Assembly: GCA_965151315.1 (NCBI GenBank)
Contig: CBCTZG010000009.1
Coordinates: forward strand, 1 to 49,984
DNA length: 49,984 nt
DNA from: Avimonoglobus sp965151315
Lineage (GTDB): Bacteria; Bacillota; Clostridia; UBA1381
Direction: 5' to 3'
Part shown: positions 15,458-23,248 of the stretch, piece by piece
Layout: every line of letters begins with the position of its first letter
Position numbering within the stretch: the stretch's first letter is position 1
Made by a program: the position numbers and the translations under genes
The notes under the pieces: generated by a model
The model's database searches: none
What the model was told of the DNA's origin: nothing
What the model saw: only the letters and a program-made list of their open reading frames with translations

Positions 15458-17305
15458 ATGGGAAAAATTATTGGCATAGACTTAGGAACCACAAATTCCT
15501 GCGTTGCAGTGATCGAGGGCGGTAACCCTACTGTAATTGCGAATTCTGAGGGCGCCCGGACGACACCGTCCGTTGTGGCTTTCCAGAAAAACGGCGAACG
15601 GATCGTGGGCCAGGTGGCTAAGCGGCAGGCGGTAACCAACGCCGAACGGACAATCATGTCCATCAAGCGTGAAATGGGAACCAATTATAAGGTAGATATT
15701 GACGGCAAAAGCTATACGCCGCAGGAGATTTCCGCTATGATCCTGACAAAGCTGAAAACAGACGCGGAGGCCTATCTGGGTGAGACGGTATCCCAGGCGG
15801 TTATTACTGTACCGGCATATTTCAGCGATTCGCAGCGGCAGGCTACCAAGGACGCCGGGAAGATTGCCGGCTTGGAGGTACTCAGAATTATTAACGAGCC
15901 TACGGCGGCAGCGCTGGCCTATGGTATGAATGATACTGACCAAAAGGTCATGGTCTATGACCTGGGCGGCGGTACTTTCGATGTGTCCATTCTGGAAATT
16001 GGCGACGGTGTATTTGAAGTGCTGTCTACTAACGGTGATACTCGTCTGGGCGGCGACGACTTCGACCAGCGGATCATTGATTATTTAGTAGATGAATTTA
16101 AGAAGGGAAACGGCGTTGATCTGCGTTCTGACAAAATGGCCATGCAGCGGCTGAAGGAAGCTGCGGAAAAGGCAAAGATCGAGCTTTCCGGCATGACTAC
16201 TACCAACATTAACCTGCCATTCATTACGGCAGACGCTACAGGGCCAAAGCATATGGATATTACCCTGTCCAAAGCGAAATTTGATGAGTTGACAGCGGAT
16301 CTGGTGCAAAAGACGCTGGTTTGTATCCGCAATGCGATGAATGACGCGGGTCTCTCGAAAGACGAGATTAACAACGTCCTGCTGGTCGGCGGTTCCTCCC
16401 GGATCCCGGCGGTACAGGAAGCGGTTAAAAATGAGATGGGCAAGGAGCCCAGCAAGGGTATTAACCCGGACGAATGCGTAGCCATCGGCGCGGCTATCCA
16501 GGCCGGTGTATTGGGCGGCGATGTAAAGGATCTGCTGCTGTTGGATGTCACGCCGCTGTCCCTGGGTATTGAAACCATGGGCGGTGTATTTACAAGACTG
16601 ATTGACCGGAACACCACGATTCCTACTAAAAAATCCCAGATATTCTCTACTGCGGCGGACGGCCAGACCAGCGTTGAGGTACACGTTCTGCAGGGCGAGC
16701 GGGATATGGCGCAGTATAATAAGACCTTGGGCCGGTTCAGTTTGACCGGCATCGCGCCGGCCCCCCGGGGCGTACCCCAGATCGAAGTTACCTTTGATAT
16801 CGACGCCAATGGTATCGTAAAGGTATCCGCGAAGGATATGGCAACCGGAAACGAGCAGAAAATCACCATTACATCCTCCTCCAACCTGAGCGAAGAGGAC
16901 ATTGACAAGGCCGTGAAGGAAGCCGAGAAATATGCGGAAGAGGATAAGAAGCGGAAGGAAGAGGTTGAAACCCGGAATAATGCCGAAAGCCTGGTTTATC
17001 AGTCTGAAAAGACATTGAACGAGTTGGGCGATAAGGTGGATGCGGGCGACAAGGCCAGCGTACAGGCGGAGATCGAGAAGGTAAAGGAAGCGCTGAAGGG
17101 GACTGACAGCGCGGCGATCAAAGCGGCGACGGAAAGCCTGCAGCAGGCATTCTACAAGGTTTCTGAAAAAATGTACCAGCAGGCTAACCCCCAGGGCGGC
17201 CAGGGCTTTAACCCCAATGACGCCCAGCAGCAGGGCGGCCAGCAGGCAGGCGGCGCCGACAATGTATATGAGGCGGACTACCGGGAAGTAGATAATGACA
17301 AATAG
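15458..17305 (+). CDS. dnaK: Chaperone DnaK (Hsp70)
   Basis: ATP-dependent chaperone. The 615-residue protein has the actin-fold ATPase with IGIDLGTTNSCVAV at the start, IINEPTAAALAYG and DLGGGTFDVSILE, the linker DLLLLDVTPLSLGIETMGG, the substrate-binding beta sandwich and a helical lid, ending in a Gln/Gly-rich tail. The Firmicutes-type deletion in the ATPase domain fits its length. AGGAGG lies upstream of the ATG at 15458. It is cotranscribed with hrcA and grpE and ends at a strong terminator, so dnaJ is not forced into the operon. Confidence 0.99.
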   Translation: MGKIIGIDLGTTNSCVAVIEGGNPTVIANSEGARTTPSVVAFQKNGERIVGQVAKRQAVTNAERTIMSIKREMGTNYKVDIDGKSYTPQEISAMILTKLKTDAEAYLGETVSQAVITVPAYFSDSQRQATKDAGKIAGLEVLRIINEPTAAALAYGMNDTDQKVMVYDLGGGTFDVSILEIGDGVFEVLSTNGDTRLGGDDFDQRIIDYLVDEFKKGNGVDLRSDKMAMQRLKEAAEKAKIELSGMTTTNINLPFITADATGPKHMDITLSKAKFDELTADLVQKTLVCIRNAMNDAGLSKDEINNVLLVGGSSRIPAVQEAVKNEMGKEPSKGINPDECVAIGAAIQAGVLGGDVKDLLLLDVTPLSLGIETMGGVFTRLIDRNTTIPTKKSQIFSTAADGQTSVEVHVLQGERDMAQYNKTLGRFSLTGIAPAPRGVPQIEVTFDIDANGIVKVSAKDMATGNEQKITITSSSNLSEEDIDKAVKEAEKYAEEDKKRKEEVETRNNAESLVYQSEKTLNELGDKVDAGDKASVQAEIEKVKEALKGTDSAAIKAATESLQQAFYKVSEKMYQQANPQGGQGFNPNDAQQQGGQQAGGADNVYEADYREVDNDK

Positions 17306-17320
17306 GTAAAAAAAGATAGG

Positions 17321-17345
17321 GAAAACCGCGCCGGGCGCGGTTTTC
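17321..17345 (+). terminator. Terminator between dnaK and dnaJ
   Basis: GAAAACCGCGC-CGG-GCGCGGTTTTC, an 11-bp stem. Its T-run is short, so some read-through into dnaJ is plausible. Confidence 0.8.
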
Positions 17346-17385
17346 TCAGCGTATAGGAAGCTTTGAAAAAAATTTGGTCCGGCGG

Positions 17386-17414
17386 TTTACAAACGGGACC
17401 GGTTGTAGTATAAT
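17386..17414 (+). promoter_or_regulatory. Separate promoter of dnaJ operon
   Basis: TTTACA (17386-17391), 17 bases, TATAAT (17409-17414). No CIRCE is present here, so this promoter should be constitutive. Confidence 0.78.
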
Positions 17415-17444
17415 AGCAGAAGATTGTTTGGCAGGTGAGTATAG

Positions 17445-18584
17445 TTGGCAGATAAAAGAGATTATTATGAGGTCCTGGGTGTAAGCCGGAACGCGTCGGG
17501 GGATGAGATCAAAAAAGCGTACCGGAAAGAAGCAAAAAAGTATCACCCGGACCTGCATCCGGGAGATAAGGCGGCGGAGGCAAAGTTTAAAGAGATTAAC
17601 GAGGCCTACGAGGTTCTTTCCGACAGCGAAAAAAAGGCGCGGTATGACCAATTCGGCCATGCGGGGGTGGATCCGAATTTTAGCGCCGGCGGCTCGGGAG
17701 GCGGCGGTTTCGGCGGCTTTGATTTCGGTGATATATTTTCAGATATTTTCGGCGGCGGCTTTGGCGGCTTTGGCGGCGGCAGCCGGCGCAACGGCCCGGT
17801 CCGGGGCGCCGATGTACGACAGGGCGTAGAGGTCACCTTTGAGGAAGCGGCGTTTGGCTGTAAAAAGAATTTAAATATTACCAAACAGGAAATATGCCAT
17901 ACCTGCGGGGGCAGCGGCGCAAAGCCCGGCACCAGCCCGGTAACCTGTAAGCGCTGCGGCGGCCGGGGCCAGGTGCAGACCCAAACCAGGACGCCTCTGG
18001 GCTATATGACTAATGTTTCCACATGCCCGGACTGCCACGGCACCGGCAAGGTCGTGACCGATCCTTGTAAGGAATGCCGGGGGACTGGCCGGGTACGGAA
18101 AACAAAAACCATTGAGGTGGATATCCCCCAGGGGATCAACGATGGGCAGACCATGCAGATCTCCGGCGGCGGGGAGCCCGGCGCGCGGGGCGGCCCGGCC
18201 GGGGACTTGCTGATTACAGTGCGGGTTAAGCCTCATGAGATCTTCCGGCGGGACGAGTTTGACGTACACATCGAAATTCCAATTACTTTTGTCCAGGCAG
18301 CCTTAGGCGCTACGCTGAAGGTGCCCACCTTAGACGGTGTGGTGGAATATGATATCCCGGAGGGGACCCAGTCCGGCTCTGTTTTCCGTCTGCGGGGCAA
18401 AGGTGTGCCCTTTATCCGGGGCAAGGGCCGGGGCGACCAGTATGTGAAGGTAGACGTTGAGGTGCCGAAAAACCTGTCCCAGCGGCAGAAAGAAGCGCTC
18501 CGAGATTTTGAAGCCATTTCTGAGGGCAAAAACTATAAGCGGCAGAAAAACTTTTTTGATAAGATGAAAGATTTCCTGAAATAA
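17445..18584 (+). CDS. dnaJ: Chaperone DnaJ (Hsp40)
   Basis: Stimulates DnaK ATPase and presents clients. The 379-residue protein is a full type I J-protein: J domain with HPD (YHPDLHPGD), a Gly/Phe-rich stretch (about 75-120), four zinc-finger repeats CHTCGGSG, CKRCGGRG, CPDCHGTG and CKECRGTG, then the client-binding C-terminal domain. The start is TTG at 17445 with GCAGGTGAG upstream; there is no nearer ATG. It has its own promoter and leads an operon with fumB-like and SGNH-hydrolase genes at 13 and 12 base gaps. Confidence 0.97.
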   Translation: MADKRDYYEVLGVSRNASGDEIKKAYRKEAKKYHPDLHPGDKAAEAKFKEINEAYEVLSDSEKKARYDQFGHAGVDPNFSAGGSGGGGFGGFDFGDIFSDIFGGGFGGFGGGSRRNGPVRGADVRQGVEVTFEEAAFGCKKNLNITKQEICHTCGGSGAKPGTSPVTCKRCGGRGQVQTQTRTPLGYMTNVSTCPDCHGTGKVVTDPCKECRGTGRVRKTKTIEVDIPQGINDGQTMQISGGGEPGARGGPAGDLLITVRVKPHEIFRRDEFDVHIEIPITFVQAALGATLKVPTLDGVVEYDIPEGTQSGSVFRLRGKGVPFIRGKGRGDQYVKVDVEVPKNLSQRQKEALRDFEAISEGKNYKRQKNFFDKMKDFLK

Positions 18585-18597
18585 GGAAGAGGTCAAT

Positions 18598-19149
18598 ATG
18601 GAAAAAGAAATCACAGCGCCATTGACGAAAGAGTTGATCCAGACACTGGAAGCGGGGGACCGGGTTCTGCTGTCCGGGGTGGTTTATACGGCCCGGGACG
18701 CGGCCCATGAGCGGATGGCGCGGGAATTTGCCCAGGGAAAGCCGTTTCCTTTTGAACTGCGTGACCAGGCCATATATTACGCAGGCCCCTGCCCGGCAAA
18801 GCCCGGACAGGTTATCGGATCCTGCGGGCCGACTACAGCTGGGCGGATGGACGCGTATACGCCGCTTTTATTAGATCATGGCTTAGGGGCCATGATCGGC
18901 AAGGGTGTCCGGAGCCAGGCGGTCATTGACGCTATGCAGCGCAATACAGCGGTATATTTGGGCGCTGCCGGCGGGGCCGGGGCGCTGATCGCCCAGTGCA
19001 TTAAAAAAGCGGAGGTGATCGCATACCCGGATCTGGGCACGGAAGCCATCCGCCGGCTGGAGGTGGAGGCGCTGCCCCTGGTGGTGCTGGTGGACTGCCG
19101 GGGAAATGATTTGTATACGATAGGCCAAGCAGCCTACCAAAAAATATAA
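18598..19149 (+). CDS. Class I fumarate hydratase / tartrate dehydratase beta subunit
   Basis: A 183-residue protein of the Fe-S hydro-lyase C-terminal family, which forms the beta half of two-subunit class I fumarases and tartrate dehydratases. Family features include GDRVLLSGVVYTARDAAH, YYAGPCPAKPGQVIGSCGPTT, RMD and MIGKG. The Fe-S-binding alpha subunit is normally encoded next door but is absent here; the neighbours are dnaJ upstream and an SGNH hydrolase downstream. Either the alpha gene is elsewhere or this beta subunit acts alone. Fumarase versus tartrate dehydratase cannot be settled from sequence by eye. Confidence 0.9.
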   Translation: MEKEITAPLTKELIQTLEAGDRVLLSGVVYTARDAAHERMAREFAQGKPFPFELRDQAIYYAGPCPAKPGQVIGSCGPTTAGRMDAYTPLLLDHGLGAMIGKGVRSQAVIDAMQRNTAVYLGAAGGAGALIAQCIKKAEVIAYPDLGTEAIRRLEVEALPLVVLVDCRGNDLYTIGQAAYQKI

Positions 19150-19161
19150 GGGGGAAAACTG

Positions 19162-19782
19162 ATGAAAACAATTTTATTCCAAGGCGACTCTATTACAGAC
19201 GCAGGGCGCAATAATGACCCGGTTTACCTGGGAAATGGATATCCGGCGTTGATCGGCGCGGAACTGGATTATATATATCCCCAGGCGTTGAATATCCTGA
19301 ACCGGGGCATCAGCGGCAATCGGGTGGTGGATTTGTATGCCCGATGGAAAATAGACTGCCTGAATTTAAAACCGGACATATTGACGATCCTGATTGGGGT
19401 GAACGACGTTTGGCATGAGCTGGGCACCCAAAATGGCGTTGACGCGGAAAAGTATGAAAAGATTTACCGGATGATGCTGGATGAGACCAAGGCCGCCCTG
19501 CCGGATCTGAAAATCATCCTTATGGAGCCGTATGCTGTGAAGGGTACGGCTACGGAGGAAAACTGGGCGTATTTCAGAAGCGAGGTAGATAAAAGGCGGG
19601 AGGCTGTCCGCCGGATCGCCGCGGATTATGGCTGTACGCTGATCCCGCTCCAGGAAATCTTTGACGAGGCGGAGAAGAAGGCGCCTGCGGCCTGGTGGGC
19701 CGCGGACGGCGTACATCCCACCCGGGCCGGACATGAGATGATCGCGAAAACCTGGCTAGGGTATTTTCAGCAGATACAATAA
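19162..19782 (+). CDS. SGNH/GDSL-family esterase
   Basis: A 206-residue hydrolase of the SGNH fold, with no signal peptide, so probably cytoplasmic. Block I is FQGDSITDAGRN (nucleophile Ser), block II GISGNRVVDL (oxyanion Gly), block III IGVNDVWH (Asn) and block V DGVHPTRAGHEMIA (Asp and His), so the full catalytic set is present. Such enzymes deacylate lipids, acetylated sugars or peptidoglycan; the substrate is unknown. It is last in the dnaJ operon, 12 bases after the fumarase-like gene, and is followed by a strong terminator. Confidence 0.9.
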   Translation: MKTILFQGDSITDAGRNNDPVYLGNGYPALIGAELDYIYPQALNILNRGISGNRVVDLYARWKIDCLNLKPDILTILIGVNDVWHELGTQNGVDAEKYEKIYRMMLDETKAALPDLKIILMEPYAVKGTATEENWAYFRSEVDKRREAVRRIAADYGCTLIPLQEIFDEAEKKAPAAWWAADGVHPTRAGHEMIAKTWLGYFQQIQ

Positions 19783-19790
19783 TACATAGA

Positions 19791-19817
19791 AACGCGCTCC
19801 CAAGAGCGCGTTTTTTA
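19791..19817 (+). terminator. Terminator after SGNH hydrolase
   Basis: AACGCGCTC-CCAA-GAGCGCGTT followed by TTTT. Confidence 0.9.
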
Positions 19818-19847
19818 TATCCCAAAACCCAACGGGCCGCCGTGTGG

Positions 19848-19900
19848 TTTAAAAACGGTAACCAATCAGAAAAACCGGCGCCAACCGGGTTACCTTTAGA
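19848..19900 (-). terminator. Possible terminator after rrf2
   Basis: On the minus strand GGTAACC and GGTTACC pair around a GC-rich inner arm and are followed by GTTTTTA. The long loop makes this a modest candidate. Confidence 0.45.
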
Positions 19901-19915
19901 AATATGCGGAAACAG

Positions 19916-20341
19916 TCAGTCCTGCGGCCCGATAGCAGGCGCCCCGGCCAGATCCGCCAGGGTGACGCCGGAAAGAAAATCAGCGATCAGCGCGTCTAAC
20001 TGCTTCCACATAGGCAGCGTGGGGCAGTCCGCCGCCCGGCCGCAGGGGAGAGCGCCGCGTTCCAAACAAGCCACCGGCGCAAGCGTCCCCTCTGTTAGCC
20101 GGAGAATGCCGTCTACGGTGTATTCTTGGGGAGAACGGGTTAGCCGATAGCCGCCGCCTTTTCCCCGGACGCCCTCTACATAACCCGCCTTTTTTAAAAT
20201 GGCGATAATCGCTTCTACATATTTTACGGAAATTCCTTCCTGGGCTGTTATCGCTTTTAAGGACAGATAGCCGTCCTGGCCGTGGCGGGCAAGATAGATC
20301 ATCACCCGCAGGGCGTACCGTCCCTTTGTTGAAATCAGCAT
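19916..20341 (-). CDS. Rrf2-family transcription regulator
   Basis: A 141-residue DNA-binding regulator of the IscR/CymR/NsrR group. The winged helix reads ISTKGRYALRVMIYLARH, then GISVKYVEAIIAILKKAG and the wing VRGKGGGYRLTR. Three cysteines follow in ACLERGALPCGRAADCPTL (spacing CX7CX5C), close to the cluster-binding set of Fe-S Rrf2 regulators, so it may sense Fe-S status; CymR-type sulfur regulators lack these. I prefer the ATG at 20341, eight bases from AGGAGG, over the ATG at 20347, which is only two bases from it. It is next to metA but has its own promoter; control of methionine or cysteine genes is possible but unproven. Confidence 0.92.
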   Translation of the reverse strand: MLISTKGRYALRVMIYLARHGQDGYLSLKAITAQEGISVKYVEAIIAILKKAGYVEGVRGKGGGYRLTRSPQEYTVDGILRLTEGTLAPVACLERGALPCGRAADCPTLPMWKQLDALIADFLSGVTLADLAGAPAIGPQD

Positions 20342-20365
20342 AGCCATCCCCTCCTGATTAACCTT

Positions 20366-20394
20366 ATTATACCATAGGGCTGGTAGGTTTTCAA
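20366..20394 (-). promoter_or_regulatory. Promoter of rrf2
   Basis: Minus strand TTGAAA (20394-20389), 17 bases, TATAAT (20371-20366). Confidence 0.78.
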
Positions 20395-20397
20395 GGA

Positions 20398-20427
20398 TAA
20401 AAAACGGCCGCGACGCGGCCGTTTTTT
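20398..20427 (-). terminator. Terminator of metA, directly abutting the rrf2 promoter
   Basis: AAAAACGGCCGCG-A-CGCGGCCGTTTTT, a strong GC-rich stem with A/T runs on both sides. It begins at the metA stop and ends four bases before the rrf2 -35 box. Confidence 0.88.
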
Positions 20428-21343
20428 ACTGGATGCTTTCAATATCATACGGGGTAATCTGATAAACAAAGTAATTGAGCCAGTTGGAAAACAAGAGGTT
20501 TGCGTGGCTGCGCCAGCGGACAATGGGTGCCTTGGCCGGATCATCGTTTGGGAAATAGTGTTTTGGGATTTCCGGATGGATCCCCTTGTCCACATCCCGC
20601 CGGTACTCGTCCCGGAGGGTGTTGGCGTCGTATTCCGCGTGGCCGGTGACAAAAATCTGCCGGCCGCCTTTGGTAAACACGATATAAACCCCGGCTTCGT
20701 CAGATTCCGCTAAAATTTCCAGCGCCTTGACCTTGCGGATGTCCTCTGCCCGGACTTCTGTATACCGGGAATGGGGGGCGTAAAATTCGCTGTCAAAGCC
20801 CCGGACCAGCTTGGCTGTCCGCCGGTTTACCTTGTGCCGGAATACGCCCGCGCATTTTTTATCCAGGGCGTATTTGGGAATCCCGTAATGGTAATAAAGG
20901 CCAGCCTGGGCCGCCCAGCAAATATGCAGGGTAGAGGTTACGTGTGTTTTGGACCAGGCCATGATTTCCTGGAGCTCCTCCCAGTAGTCCACTGCCTGGA
21001 AGTCCAGGTTCTCAACCGGCGCGCCGGTAATGATCATCCCGTCGTATTTTGAATTTTTGATCTCCCGGAAGGTTTTATAAAATTCCGCCAGATGCTCCGG
21101 CGGCGTATTTTTCGATTGGTGGGAATCCATGGTAATAAAGTCTACAGCCACCTGCAAGGGGCTGTTGCTCAATAGCCGCAGCAGTTGGGTTTCCGTAGTG
21201 ATTTTGGTCGGCATCAGGTTCACGATGGCTATTTTTAAGGGACGAATGTCCTGATGCATGGCCTTCCGCTCGCTCATCACAAAAATATTTTCAGCTCTGA
21301 GCTGTCGGGTTGCCGGCAGCTTATCCGGAATTTTAATCGGCAT
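20426..21343 (-). CDS. metA: Homoserine O-acetyltransferase (MetA family)
   Basis: Acylates homoserine at the start of methionine synthesis. With the ATG at 21343 (MPIKIPDKLPATRQL) the protein has 305 residues and numbering matches the family: nucleophile Cys142 in HICWAAQ, and Glu111 in GAPVEN. In Bacillus cereus MetA a glutamate at 111 gives acetyl-CoA specificity, where E. coli has glycine and uses succinyl-CoA, so this is very likely an acetyltransferase despite the usual name homoserine O-succinyltransferase. An upstream in-frame ATG at 21361 would add six residues. The leader is too short for a SAM riboswitch. Confidence 0.95.
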   Translation of the reverse strand: MPIKIPDKLPATRQLRAENIFVMSERKAMHQDIRPLKIAIVNLMPTKITTETQLLRLLSNSPLQVAVDFITMDSHQSKNTPPEHLAEFYKTFREIKNSKYDGMIITGAPVENLDFQAVDYWEELQEIMAWSKTHVTSTLHICWAAQAGLYYHYGIPKYALDKKCAGVFRHKVNRRTAKLVRGFDSEFYAPHSRYTEVRAEDIRKVKALEILAESDEAGVYIVFTKGGRQIFVTGHAEYDANTLRDEYRRDVDKGIHPEIPKHYFPNDDPAKAPIVRWRSHANLLFSNWLNYFVYQITPYDIESIQ

Positions 21344-21376
21344 AAAATCACTCGCTTTCATGGGTTTCTTAGAGTA

Positions 21377-21405
21377 AGTATACCATAATTGTCCGCGGAA
21401 GACAA
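21377..21405 (-). promoter_or_regulatory. Promoter of metA
   Basis: Minus strand TTGTCT (21405-21400), 17 bases, TATACT (21382-21377). Confidence 0.72.
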
Positions 21406-21464
21406 GAATAATTTTGGGGTGGATTGGAAAAGACTAAGAAAAACACAAATTAAAGGAGATCATT

Positions 21465-22169
21465 ATGCAGAACGAAAAGAATCAACAGGAAAATGAAAGC
21501 CCAGATACCGAGCAGCAGACGGAGGAACGCAAAGGGATCTATGAGACCGGCAGCGTTCGGACGTCTAATCCCCGGGGCAATATTTACTGCCTGAATATCA
21601 TTGGGCAGGTGGAGGGGCACACCGTTTTGCCGCCGCAAAGCAAAACCACCAAGTATGAGCACGTGTTGCCGCAGCTTGTGTCGGTAGAAGAGGACGACGA
21701 TATTGACGGCGTACTGATCCTTTTGAATACGGTAGGCGGCGATGTAGAGGCTGGGCTGGCCATGGCAGAAATGATCGCAGGCATGAAAAAGCCGAAGGTA
21801 TCCCTGGTGCTGGGCGGCGGTCACAGCATCGGCGTACCGCTGGCGGTCTCCGCCGATGTTTCATTCATTGTCCCCTCCGCCACCATGACCATCCATCCCA
21901 TGCGGATGAATGGGGTGGTCATTGGCGTGATGCAGACCTTTGAGTATTTGAAAAAAATGCAGGACCGGATCATTGATTTTATCGTCCGCCACTCTCATAT
22001 TGAATATGAGGCCTTTAAGCGGCTGATGCTGACCACGGACGAAATCGCAAATGATGTAGGCAGCGTACTCTTTGGTGAAAAGGCCGTAGAATGCGGGCTG
22101 ATCGACCGGGTGGGCGGTGTCGGCGAGGCGATGGAATGTCTTTATGAGAAGATTGGGAAAAAATCATGA
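21465..22169 (+). CDS. ClpP-fold serine protease, TepA-like
   Basis: A 234-residue cytoplasmic protein of the Clp-fold (crotonase-like) protease group related to translocation-enhancing protein TepA. Residues 1-30 are a charged, Gln/Glu-rich leader. The core has LLNTVGGDVEAGLAMAEMI, GGGHSIGVPLAVSAD with the nucleophile Ser and MTIHPMRMNG with the catalytic His. In Clostridia this gene commonly precedes a ftsK/spoIIIE gene; here an aldo/keto reductase follows instead. AAAGGAGAT lies before the ATG at 21465. It is divergent from metA; I see no convincing promoter on this strand. Confidence 0.88.
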   Translation: MQNEKNQQENESPDTEQQTEERKGIYETGSVRTSNPRGNIYCLNIIGQVEGHTVLPPQSKTTKYEHVLPQLVSVEEDDDIDGVLILLNTVGGDVEAGLAMAEMIAGMKKPKVSLVLGGGHSIGVPLAVSADVSFIVPSATMTIHPMRMNGVVIGVMQTFEYLKKMQDRIIDFIVRHSHIEYEAFKRLMLTTDEIANDVGSVLFGEKAVECGLIDRVGGVGEAMECLYEKIGKKS

Positions 22170-22186
22170 AACTTTTTCCCAGGGTC

Positions 22187-22215
22187 TTGACAATCCGGCC
22201 GTCTTATGGTAAGTT
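22187..22215 (+). promoter_or_regulatory. Possible promoter of aldo/keto reductase
   Basis: TTGACA (22187-22192), 17 bases, TAAGTT (22210-22215). The -35 is perfect, the -10 poor. Confidence 0.5.
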
Positions 22216-22244
22216 TAGAAAAAAGCCAGAAAGGAAGCTTACCG

Positions 22245-23162
22245 ATGAAGACAATACAAATCGCCCATACTGATTTAGAGGTGCCGCAGATCGCGCTGGG
22301 CTGCATGCGGATCAACAGCAAGACCCGGGCGGAGGCCCAGGCCTTTGTAGATACGGCGTTAGATCTGGGCTTGAATTTTTTTGACCACGCGGATATTTAT
22401 GGCGGCGGTGACTGCGAGCGGATTTTTGCCGATGTGATTGGTATGAATCCGTCTGTCCGGGAAAAAATCATACTCCAGTCCAAGTGCGGTATCCGCAAAG
22501 GATTTTTCGATTTTTCCAAAGCCCATATTTTAGAGTCTGTAGACGGGATTCTGCAGAGGCTGAACACGGAATATCTGGATATTCTGCTTCTGCACCGGCC
22601 GGATGCTTTAGCGGATCCGGAAGAGGTGGCAGAGGCCTTTGATACTCTGCAGATGACCGGTAAGGTGCGGTATTTCGGCGTTTCCAACCAAAAGCCCATG
22701 CAGATTGAGCTTCTTAAAAAATATGTGGAGCAGGATATTGTCATCAACCAGCTGCAGCTGAGCATTGCCCATGCGGGGATGATCACCAATGGCGTCAATG
22801 TGAATATGACGAATGAATCTTCCGTAGACCATGACGGCAGCGTTTTGGATTACTGCCGCTTAAAGGACATTACGATTCAGCCCTGGTCGCCGTTCCAGCA
22901 CGGATTTTTCGGCGGCGTATTTTTGGACGATCCGGCATTTCCGGAGTTGAACGCCAAAATTGACGAGCTGGCGCAAAAATATAATGTGACCAATTCAGCC
23001 ATTGCCATCGCCTGGATTCTGCGGCATCCGGCCAAGATGCAGCCAATTCTGGGTACTATCAATGCGGAACGGATTCGTGGGATTGCCAAGGCTATGGAGA
23101 TTGAGCTGACGAGAGAAGAGTGGTACGCGGTCTACCGCGCTGCGGGGAATATCCTTCCGTAA
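22245..23162 (+). CDS. Aldo/keto reductase (YdhF-like)
   Basis: An NAD(P)H-dependent carbonyl reductase with a TIM-barrel fold, 305 residues. The catalytic tetrad is visible as Asp and Tyr in FDHADIYGGG, Lys in LQSKCGI and His in ILLLHRPD; SNQKPMQIELL and the C-terminal ILGT...R segment bind the cofactor. The ATG at 22245 follows AAAGGAAG; 13 further upstream codons are open but lack a site. Substrate unknown. It stands alone between a possible promoter and a strong terminator. Confidence 0.93.
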   Translation: MKTIQIAHTDLEVPQIALGCMRINSKTRAEAQAFVDTALDLGLNFFDHADIYGGGDCERIFADVIGMNPSVREKIILQSKCGIRKGFFDFSKAHILESVDGILQRLNTEYLDILLLHRPDALADPEEVAEAFDTLQMTGKVRYFGVSNQKPMQIELLKKYVEQDIVINQLQLSIAHAGMITNGVNVNMTNESSVDHDGSVLDYCRLKDITIQPWSPFQHGFFGGVFLDDPAFPELNAKIDELAQKYNVTNSAIAIAWILRHPAKMQPILGTINAERIRGIAKAMEIELTREEWYAVYRAAGNILP

Positions 23163-23178
23163 TACCGGATATATACCG

Positions 23179-23210
23179 GGTGCTTCCGAAAACAGCGGAA
23201 GCACCTTTTT
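23179..23210 (+). terminator. Terminator after aldo/keto reductase
   Basis: GGTGCTTCCG-AAAACAG-CGGAAGCACC followed by TTTTT. It lies only 39 bases before the next gene, which leaves no room there for a large riboswitch. Confidence 0.92.
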
Positions 23211-23248
23211 CAAAGCCAGCACTGGTTTGGAAAGGAGAATGATACTGG

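Noticed and set aside
21344..21405. SAM riboswitch or S-box ahead of metA
   Set aside because: The distance from the promoter to the start is under 40 bases and no S-box motifs are present.
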